NCBI RefSeq assembly: GCF_016859285.1
Contig: NC_053414.1
Coordinates: 4,671,517 to 4,735,516, forward strand
Direction of reading: 5' to 3'
Source: Xiphias gladius
Taxonomy: Eukaryota; Chordata; Actinopteri; Istiophoriformes; Xiphiidae
Length of the DNA stretch: 64,000 nt
The translations under genes and the position numbers were made by a program. Below, piece by piece: positions 32,336 through 41,700 of this stretch (position 1 is the stretch's first letter; the number at the start of each line of letters is the position of its first letter). The notes under the pieces are model-generated. The model was not told the origin of the DNA. It saw nothing but the letters and a program-made list of their open reading frames with translations, and did no database searches.

Positions 32336-32394
<59 letters not shown>
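32334..32394. repeat. (AT)n microsatellite
   Basis: About 30 AT dinucleotides with one ac interruption, following an A-run. Intergenic. Confidence 0.9.
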
Positions 32395-32396
<2 letters not shown>

Positions 32397-33239
32397 CTAA
32401 TCAAAAACATAAATCTGACAGCATTAAGCTTCCGCATTCAAATGGAGACAAGGATTCAGGTTCATGTGAAAAAGTGCCTAACATCTTTGTCGGTAAATGT
32501 TTTCTAATATCAATTAAAGACAAAGATGTTTCACTCTTTTTCACAAAAAAAAATTGTCAGCATTTATTATGTGAGACTGGTCTATTTCAGTGGAAGTGAA
32601 GTGGGACAGCCGCAGCAGTTTTCAGGACCAAGTAGGCATCATCATGGTTGCAGGCTCTTTAGTATGAAACCGGGCCCCCGCTGTTTTTTTGGCTTCTCTG
32701 CAGCCCAGTGAGGATGCCCAGGGAAACAAAAGGAGGGAGTGTCGCACTGGATGCGTTTTCACACAGACCGTGGACTGCGGAGTTCGTTACACTGGAATCA
32801 CTTTGGGAAGGGATTTCCACGCAGCCGGTACGAACAGGAGGAACCGAGGCTGGATTACAAAACGGGGCAAAGTGGTCCCAGACTCTCAGGGGCCCCAGAA
32901 GCCCCAGACACACTCTACTCTATTTCTGTCTATCTGTGCTCTTGAAGGAGGGAAGTTGTTTCTTTTTCACTTCATGTGATCCCGGGTGAAAAAAACCTTT
33001 TCTGTGCGACCGCGGGACCGTTCTGTTCGCTTCACATGTTCCATTTAACCGGACCGAGCTACAACACTAAGCACTTCACTGACATTATTTACTTCAGTGT
33101 ATTTGGTGTATATTACCAAAACTTTATATATATTATATATATATATAACATAAATAATGTGTATATATAAACACACACGTGTATATATATACATACATAT
33201 ATTTATACACATGTATATATAAAATACGTCGGGTTTTTT

Positions 33240-33457
33240 AAAGGGCCTCCGGGGCTTCCACCTCCTCCGACCACGGGGCGGCGCGTCGGTTCCGGCGTGA
33301 CGTCAAAGACGCGCGCCAGCACGCCAGCGCGACCTTCCCCGCAGCGAACGGCGAGGGACGGGAAGCGGCAGACAGAAATTATAATTATCATGTCTGTTTG
33401 CGAATGATTTCACAGGAGACCCGGTGCGAGTGACCGTGGAAGACCAACCGGACCGAG
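33240..33457 (+). promoter_or_regulatory. GC-rich promoter of mrpl4 with a full CRE
   Basis: Composition changes sharply from AT-repeat to CpG-dense sequence (ggggcggcgcgtcggttccg, gacgcgcgccagcacgccag), typical of housekeeping promoters. It contains the perfect palindrome TGACGTCA at 33298-33305, the CREB/ATF consensus, about 155 bp before the mrpl4 ATG. Control of a mitochondrial ribosomal gene by CREB/ATF is plausible but inferred from the site alone. Confidence 0.6.
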
Positions 33458-36400
33458 ATGCTTCGTTTCTCTCTGGTGGCTTGTGTCCGAGGAGCCGGTA
33501 GAAGGGTGAGTGACTTCAACGCCGCACGGGAACCTCACTCCGCTCGGCACGCGCGGTTCAACGTAAGGTCCGCTGCAATTGTGAGACCGTTGGTGAATAT
33601 CCACAGTCACGGACGTCCATTTTCTCTTTAGCGCTTCAAAGTTCACACATATCTAATAATAACATATTAATATGAGACCTGGGTTCACAGAGCGCTTCGC
33701 AGGAAGATCTGCACACAAGAAGAGTCCCAATCAGACTTTGTGCTAGAAGCTGTAAAACGGAATCTTCAGAAACAGCTAACAGCAATAAGTCAAATAAATA
33801 AACTATCTGACCGTTTCTCATTACCGATTAATACGTCGATTCATTTCCAATAATCCATCAGACATTTATTCTTTATTTCCCGTGAATCACTTTTTTTTAG
33901 TTTTGTCAGGTAAAAGTGATATAAAAAGTTTTCTGATATTATAATTTAGTCTGTTAATTAACTGAAAGAAGAGGAGAGAAAAAACAAAACAATTTCCCAG
34001 AGCCCAGGGTGACATCATGGAATTAATAAAAATATCTTTAATTTACAAAGATGTTTAACAGAGAAAATCAATTCTTCACAATAAAGAAGCGGCTCAACCT
34101 TTGCCAGTTTTTCTTTGAAGAATGACTGAAATGATCAATTGATCATCAGAACGGGTGCAGATGAGTTTTCCGTCAAACTATAAACGGTTGTTGCTGCAAC
34201 CTGAATCTTTTGTCTCCGGCTGTAGGAGCTTACGATGGATCCAAAGCGTCGCTGTCTTCAACAGCGTAAACTCTTATCACTTTCTCGTGACTTCAGCCGC
34301 TGCTTGGACATAACGTCGTCTCAATCACAGATGATCTGGATGCAGTTCTGTCAGCCAGGAGGTCAAATCCTTAACTGTGTACTTTAACCAAAGTGTGATG
34401 TGGAGTCGTCTCTAAGCAGCAGCTGGATGTTTTTAGTGTGCGTTTCCTTCCCACTAACTCCGGGGTTTTCTCCTCCTCAGCTTTCCTCGTCGTTCTCTGG
34501 TCAGAGCGCTCTACCTCCAAATCTACTGCTGCCTACCAACCTCGTGGATCCTGCCAGATTAAGTGAGCCTGAAGCTTGTGGCGTTTGGTGTTTGAAGTTC
34601 AGTATCAGATGTATTTGAAGTTACTCTACGTGATATTTTATACCAGTAATCGTCCAAAATGAGAAATAATGTGTTTTTTCCCCATTACATCGTTAAGGGA
34701 CAAACGAAACTCCGTTCAGTGTTAACGGTTCCCACTTCAGGTGTCACAAACTGAAGTGAGACCGCTGAGACCACGACTAGGACGTCCCTCACTGAGCGGT
34801 CTCGTGTTTCCTCCTGCAGAGCGTCCTCCTCCTGCTGCAGACTGCTCCCTGCCCCTTCTGAGGAAGTGCGATGCCGTCGTTCCCGCTCACCTGAGCCCCG
34901 TCCGGACCTGGGTGGAGTCTCTGGAGAGGCAGGACAGCGAGCCGTTGGGCGTGGCCCAGCTCCACCCTGACGTCTTTGCGGCGCCTCCGAGGTAAAGCGC
35001 AGTCCGGCGTTTTTTTTTCACCTCGGTGTCGGGAGAGGATTGTTAGTTCTGCCCTTGAATCCAGTCACAAAGGGAAGGTCTGTGTGAGGTGGGAGACTTG
35101 TGTGAATCCCGGGTTCATCGCTTGCTTTGTGTTTCCCTCCCCTCAGGCTCGACATTCTCCACAACGTTGAAACGTGGCAGAGGAATTACAAAAGAATCGT
35201 AAGTCACAGATTTACGCCGAGATATTTGTCCTGCACGCTGTCGGGTGGCTCCATCTCGTATTTGACGTTGTGTTGTGAGATGCACTGTGGACACCTCCAG
35301 GCTTCAACTGTAACCAGATAAACACGAGTCTAAGCATTTATGTTTTAATATATTAGTCACCGCGTAGACTCTCACGTGTGTTCATTGTTTTGTTGATTTT
35401 AATGGCGAGACAAAGACACATTTCCTGCTGTAGTGGGACAATTAAGTTCGGTTATATTCTATCAAAACTCTTTTAAATGTGCATCAAGCTCGTAAAGTGA
35501 TCAGACAGCTACAAAGACTTTTTTTTATGTTATCATTTATTAGTTTTATTTTCTAATCTTACAATGAAAAGCCGTATTTATGCATGAATTTCGCCTCACC
35601 AACCGTTGTCTCCATCTTTCAGAGCCACGCCAACACAAAGATCAGGTCAGAGGTCAGAGGTGGGGGCAGGAAGCCGTGGAGACAGAAAGGGAGCGGCAGA
35701 GCTCGTCACGGCAGCATCCGGTCGCCGATATGGAGAGGAGGTGACTGTTTTGATGGTTTTACTGTGAAATGTGGTTAAACCCGCGTGTTCCATTTGTCCG
35801 CTTCGTCTTTTTTAATATAAACGAAGCCAACGCCCCGGCTGCGTAGTCAGGATACAGCGCCGCCACCTTCCTCCCGAGTCGACCAGGTTCACCATCTTTC
35901 CTCAGTCGTGTGATCTGGAGAGATTCACGGGTTTGAAATCAGAGGAGGCCTGACAGGTGATGTCTCCCCCTCAGGTGGGGTGTCCCATGGACCCAGAGGG
36001 CCGACCAGCTACTACTACATGTTACCCATGAAAGTCCGAGTGCAAGGACTCAAAGTGGCGCTGAGCTCCAAGATGGCTCAGGTAACTGACACCTGTTAAA
36101 CTCATTTAAACAATATCCTCAACCAAAGGAAAGCGTTTTGTGATGCACGTGTATTTTGGTTTTCAGTGCTAAAAATAGCCTTAACATGTACAGTCCAGAA
36201 AGTTACACACTTTTCTGTTCTTCAGGCTCTGAGCTTCAGTGAATGTAAAATAACAGACGTATACTAAAGTGAAGAGTCTCCGCTTTAATCCGAGCAGTTC
36301 AGTATAGAAAGAACGGTTTGGGAGATACAGTCCTTTAAACACACAGTGCCCAGAGTTAAGGGGGTCAAAAGTAATTGGACGGATAAAACATGAAGTGAAA

Positions 36401-38584
36401 CAAAGTTATTATATTTAATATTTAGTGGCAAATCCTTTATGCCAGTGACGGTCTGAAGTCTCTGACCCACAGACATCAGCAGACTCTTTGTATCTTCCCT
36501 GGTGATCCATTGCTGCCTCCTGAGGCTCTCGCTGCTAGGGGTCTCTGCCTCTGGTCTGGTCTTCACCCAGTGGGACTGAGATCAGGCGACCGACTCGGCC
36601 GCTTCGAGGAAAAGCTCGCTGGTTGCTTTGGCTGCATGTTTAGGATCGTTGTCCTGCTGAATGATGAGACGTTGCTCGGTGAGTTCTCATGCATTTGGCT
36701 GAACCTGAGCGCAGGTTGCTCCTGTGAACCTCAGCATTCATCCTGCTGCTTCCATCGGCAGTAATAGATGCCAGTGTGCCGGTTCAGTTGGAGCCATACA
36801 AGCCTGAGCCATAAGAGAACCACCGCCGTGTTTGGTGGCTTTGGGTCCTGAGCTGCTCGTTTTTTCTCCTTCCTCTCCATCATTTTGACAGAGGTGGATT
36901 TTTGTTTCATCAGTCCATAGACCATGGTTCCAGAGCTCGACCGGTTTCTGTGAACTGCAGCCTGGCCTTTCCGTTTTTGCATCTTGTTGTGAATCCTCTG
37001 AGGTCGTGGTCATGAAGTCTCCTCTTGATCGTCTTTCTTCCCCGTGAAAAAGACTTGGGCTTCTCGGTCTAATGGCTTTTTTGCCAGTTTGTAGTTTCCC
37101 TAATCCATTATTTTATTTCAAATTGAATGTGAAGCTCAGAGCCAGAAGAACAGAAAGTGTGTACCTGTCCAATTACTTATGACCTGGACTGTTTTTCCAG
37201 TGTTTTGAGTCTTTTTCTCCAGTGTGAGGCACCGGAGGTTCAGCAACATTAAAAATGCACCGAACCAGAACCTTGTTAAGGAGATAAGGCAAAGATATCA
37301 ATCTGTTTGCGTTTTAAAAATTGCTTTTTATATTCCAATTTTCATAGACCTGTTTTTAAAAATCATTTTGGCTTGCAACAGTTATTTTCATTATCGGTAA
37401 TTTTACAGACTCAAAAATGTCAAAAAAAAAAAAAAATGCCCATCACAACTTCTCTGAGCTGAAGTTGATTCTTTCACATGGCTCATATTGTCCCACCATC
37501 AGTCCAGAACCCACAGGTGTTATATTTACTCTCTTATGATGAGGAAGAAGAACAAACCCTCTCATGTTAGAGGCTGGAGCCAGTGAATATGTGGATTAAT
37601 TTTCCTCCAACAATTGTTCTTGTGTTTTTTTTTTTGTGTCGACCCCATTCTGAACCGAATGCTGCGTGTTTTTCCAGGACTACCTTCACATCGTGGACTC
37701 CCTGAACATCCCCACGCCGGACTCTCAGTACCTACTGGACCTCATCCGACACCGACACTGGGGAGAGTCTTTGCTAATAGTCGATGTGTGAGTATCATCA
37801 ACCAGGGCTCCCGTGCATCTTAACAAACTGTTCATACAAAAAATGAGTTTTAACGTCTATGCTGGTTACGTGCAACCAAGTTGCTGTTGCTCTTTGCAGA
37901 GGTGAAGAGTTTCCTGAAAACATTCTCCAGGCCACAGCAAACTTAAAGACAGTGAACATCATTCCAGCCATTGGTGAGTTGGGATTCAGCATTGATGCAT
38001 CTAAAGGTTTGGAAATGTTTCTAGTAGTAATGCAGCGGCGTCTTGTTTCACAGTAGGTTGATATTTCTTCACATTAAAAGCAATTTCCGAACCAATAAAT
38101 GGCAGAAAAACCCCCCCCAAGAATTTCTATGTTTTAAATAAGATTGAACTGATTCCTTGGTGGAGAAAAAGACTTTAAATACATTTTAAAAAATTCCTGT
38201 CACTTTTCTTTTAATTACAAAACGCTGTGTGGCGCCGGGTTTACTGAATTCCATGGTAATTTTGCTAAACAAGTTAATGGTGGCAGGCATAAAGCCTGAA
38301 TTAGCAAACGTCACCCTGAAGACGAGCGCTATTAAACATCTCTCTCTTGATCATTTCCTTAACTTTATACAAAACAGAGCTGCACCGGTTTTTTACCTCG
38401 TGTCAGCAGCAGATGTTTTTGTCTGTTTTCTCGGGCAGGTCTGAACGTCCACAGCATGCTGAAACACGAAGCCATCGTCCTCACTCTGGAAACGGTCAAG
38501 TTTCTGGAGGACAAGCTGCTCTGGCACGACCAGCGTTATACACCTCTGTACCCGTTTAAACTGCCCTACTCCGACTTCCCGTAG
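33458..38584 (+). CDS. mrpl4: Mitochondrial ribosomal protein L4 (uL4m), complete, 9 exons
   Basis: Large-subunit protein of the mitochondrial ribosome; uL4 lines the upper peptide exit tunnel and binds 16S rRNA. Exons: 33458-33505, 34481-34562, 34820-34991, 35147-35198, 35623-35740, 35975-36081, 37678-37787, 37900-37973, 38439-38584; all GT-AG, phases consistent, 302 residues against 311 in human. The N-terminus ([16 protein letters not shown]) is Arg-rich without acids, as expected for a matrix targeting peptide. The conserved uL4 loop [19 protein letters not shown] is at residues 131-149, followed by SPIWRGGG and [11 protein letters not shown]. Later motifs include [11 protein letters not shown] and the terminal [13 protein letters not shown], which matches human closely before an early stop that removes the divergent mammalian tail. 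Intron 6 (36082-37677) holds a Tc1-like relic. Confidence 0.96.
36191..37191 (-). mobile_element. Decayed Tc1/mariner-like transposon in mrpl4 intron 6
   Basis: Inverted termini: the left end begins cagtccag at 36191 right after a TA dinucleotide and contains acacacttttctgttcttc and ggctctgagcttca; the right end, read in reverse, begins cagtccag and contains acacactttctgttcttc and ggctctgagcttca. Inner subterminal pairs with aattggac also match. On the minus strand a broken transposase frame is readable at about 36740-37010 ([21 protein letters not shown]), close to the Tc1-family catalytic region, but it has frameshifts and stops. At about 1.0 kb it is shorter than intact Tc1 elements (about 1.6 kb), so part is deleted. 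It is not capable of transposition. Confidence 0.8.
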
Positions 38585-38673
38585 AAGCCTTGACGTTACC
38601 TGTAATATATTCACTCACTGCAGTGAGCCAGTTGTTTTCTTAATGTGTTTATTATGTTTAACAACAAATCATT

Positions 38674-38679
38674 AATAAA
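38674..38679 (+). terminator. Poly(A) signal of mrpl4
   Basis: AATAAA 90 bp after the mrpl4 stop codon. It is the first such signal and is consistent with a very short 3' UTR. Confidence 0.6.
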
Positions 38680-38712
38680 TAATGCCAATGATAAAAATAA
38701 AAAATGCAGAGT

Positions 38713-38718
38713 TTTATT
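38713..38718 (-). terminator. Poly(A) signal of hyls1
   Basis: On the minus strand AATAAA lies 36 bp beyond the hyls1 stop codon. Cleavage 15-25 bp further would fall at about 38690-38700, next to the predicted mrpl4 cleavage site on the other strand. Confidence 0.6.
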
Positions 38719-38753
38719 AAAAGTGTCTAAAAGGCATGTGGAGCGCAAAAGGC

Positions 38754-41700
38754 CTAAAATCGATAGCTGAATTTGTGAGGAAGGAGGCCGTTTGCTAAAT
38801 CGTTCCTGATCTCCCAGCGAAGCGCCGAGCGTTTCTTCTCCGTTGGCACGATGTAGGTGTTGGGCACGTAAACTCTCCGAGGTTTGGGCTGCAACACAGA
38901 ACAAACCAGGACTTCTCAACCGAAATGTGTACATGTCCGAAGGTTCTCGGTCCACAGTAGAGCTTGGAAGATAAAACTCTGGAAAACTGCGTAATTTTCA
39001 CCACCACACCACAGTCTATGGACAGAGGTGTCAAAGGACTGCAGAGCTGAGACTCTCAACCGAGTCACTGTCTTATATTTGAGCAGTTGTGCTGCAAACA
39101 AGATGATCAGTTTTTGACTGTTAAATATTGCGTCTCAGTGTGGACAGAAAGCAAATACACAAGCATTCTGTCCACCTTAAAAAGAAGTGCGTCAGTGAGA
39201 ATAAGGACTCTGAATTCTGATCTGCCGCCTAAATACACTAGGAAATGTTAGTGGCATCAAATGGCAGTGAGAGGCTTCAGCTGCGTGGAACAGTAAATAC
39301 TTGGTCCACAGACAGGACAGCCTTCTCAAACGCAGCACTAACTAGATGACGCTGCAGCTTTACAGCGAATATTTGGGGAAATACTTACTGGTGGAGGCTG
39401 GTACGCAAGACGTTCCTGAAAACAAAGGGAAAACTCGTTAAAGGAAAACACAAAATCGTTGTGAAGCAACAACTAAAGCCACGTGTTACAGAGGCAGGAC
39501 TTAGTAGAGAAACTTATACATTTTCTGGTACAAACTGACAAAGTGTTGGTGCAATGTGTTAGTGCCTCGTTCAGCCAAGAGTGAAAAGTTAAGATGTGTG
39601 AAGGATTAGAAGCTGGGTTGAACGTGACCCTGCGGGAGGAGCTTGAAGGAGGGAATATTCTTGAACTACACAAAAAAAAGGAAAGACAGAAAGCTCAGTC
39701 CTCTGTACGAGATACGTTTTCATACCTTAATCTCCCAGCGGAGAGCTTTCCGGTCCTTCTCTCCTGGAAGTTTGAACATTTCCCACAGCTGCTTATACTG
39801 GAAATACCTGCAGCGATGAGGAAACCGCAGGATCACACGAGTCCACTACCTGCAGACCGGCATGGCTCTGTTGGCAATGAGAAACCTTCGCAGAGGGTTT
39901 TGTTTTTGTAAACTTACTTGGCCACTGGGTCGGTCTTCTTTATGGTCGGCCGACTCATCACTGGCCGGATGACTGAAACAAAAACAAATTTCAGTCAAAT
40001 TATAAACGGGTCTGTCCGGTGTCAGTACGAACACAACAACATGCGTCGGTGCATTAGGTGGGTGCTGACTTACAGGATTTGGGTTTGGGCCTGAGGTCCC
40101 CTTCACTTTGAGTTCGAGTCTGTCCGAAACGAAATGGGACAAATCATCATGTTCAAGGACATTTGATGGTCTTTCATTTCTGGATGCATTTTGATAAAAG
40201 GCAGTAAACAATCATAGCAGTAAAGAACGTGACACTTTTTCAATGATACCTGAAATAATCAGTGATATTAGATACGAGTTGCATTGATTAAAAATAAATA
40301 AATAAATAAAAAATTCAGTAAAACAAGTTCAGTATGTCAAACAGATGTGAAGAAGAGAAGCGTGAAGTAAAACCTGGGAGACTACATTACCCACCATGCC
40401 TCTGATGTAGGATTCAAACGCACTCAAAGAGATGCCGTCGGACTCGGAGCCGTGCGCGTCACTCTGGCCGGTTGCGTCTTCGTCCTCCGTCTCGGCGTCG
40501 TGTTGGGCGGACGCGGACAGGCGAAGCTCCGCCAGTCGTTCCTCCAGGCAGCTCGACGCATCTGCCGAGAGACAACATCACCGGCATTTTGCTGAATGTG
40601 TGGGCATGGCGGTCACCAGACAACGAAACCCATTCAGGTTCATTTGTTGGGATTTGTTTTTCCCCGCAGCTGGCAGGCGGACTCAGACCAGTACACAGTC
40701 ACAAGACCGCCTCTGGCGTTTAGTCTGCTGCAGCATCTGTGACATCTGCTCCGTCTCTGTCGACAGCGAGAAGGAATCGGTTTTTCATGGCTACAACTGA
40801 GCGTAAATTACTCTTGATTATCAATCTTAGTCAGCTGGTCACATCCCGGTTTACTCAGCATCAACACTGACCTGAACGATTTCGGTTTCTCGATCAAACA
40901 GACTTGAAACATATATTTTTTCTCCCGGAAAATAAAATATGTTCATACAAATTCACTTAGGAGACACATCTTTGTACATGCTTAAACAACAGAAAATCCC
41001 ACTGACCTCCAACAAGCTGTTGGCCAATAAATACGTTTTTATACAAACAGCCAATTATGTCTTGCCCCAAGAAAAGAGTAGCAACGTAACGACAGTTATT
41101 TCAGATTGAAAGGGATGTGAACCAATGATTAATCTTCAGTTTATTTCTGGTTCTTATTTGCTTGTTAGATTGAGAAAATAAAATTGAACAAGTTATTCAA
41201 ATTCCCGTATAAGACTTTCACTTGGAGGAACGCAGCTGAAGGAGTCAATACTTTTAACTGCATCGCTTTCTTCGAATGACCAAATTTGAAACAGGTGAAT
41301 GTCCCAAATGCTGCAGGGGCAGAACTAAACGATCATTACGAGTCGATGCTGTTCGAAATGACCCGAATCTGGGATTCCGTTTTACAAACAGCTGGAGTCT
41401 AAATTTTTCAGTTCTATCCAGTGGTTCATGCTCATGTTGGACAGTGACTTCCTGCCAGGAGGTAGGCGGGAAGTTTATTTTGAACTCGGATGTTATTCAG
41501 GACGAAGAAAGAACTTGAGCCTTTTAAACTACCTGATATCCTGACAACGACGCCGCCTCAAAGTCGAAGTTGAGAAATAAACAGCATAAATGTTGTTGCT
41601 CATAGAGACAGGAAACCATTTACCCTTCTTCCGCCTGAGGTTTCCTTCCCACTCCTCACACATCTTGTCGTACTTCATCCAGCTAAAGTCCGCTTTGGAG

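Larger units (their letters stand above)
31304..33239 (+). other. AHNAK-like 3' UTR and intergenic DNA
   Basis: Very AT-rich sequence without a supported exon. The poly(A) signal candidate AATAAA at 32104-32109 lies about 800 bp after the stop codon. An (AT)n tract (about 32334-32394) and more TATA-type sequence (33125-33230) follow. Between them, 32590-32990 is markedly GC-richer and open in all three plus-strand frames, but no family is recognisable and I do not call a gene. Confidence 0.5.

Noticed and set aside
36510-37013. Open frames that could be taken for a small gene inside mrpl4 intron 6
   Set aside because: They are pieces of the decayed Tc1 element: the minus-strand text has transposase motifs and the plus-strand frame is its shadow.
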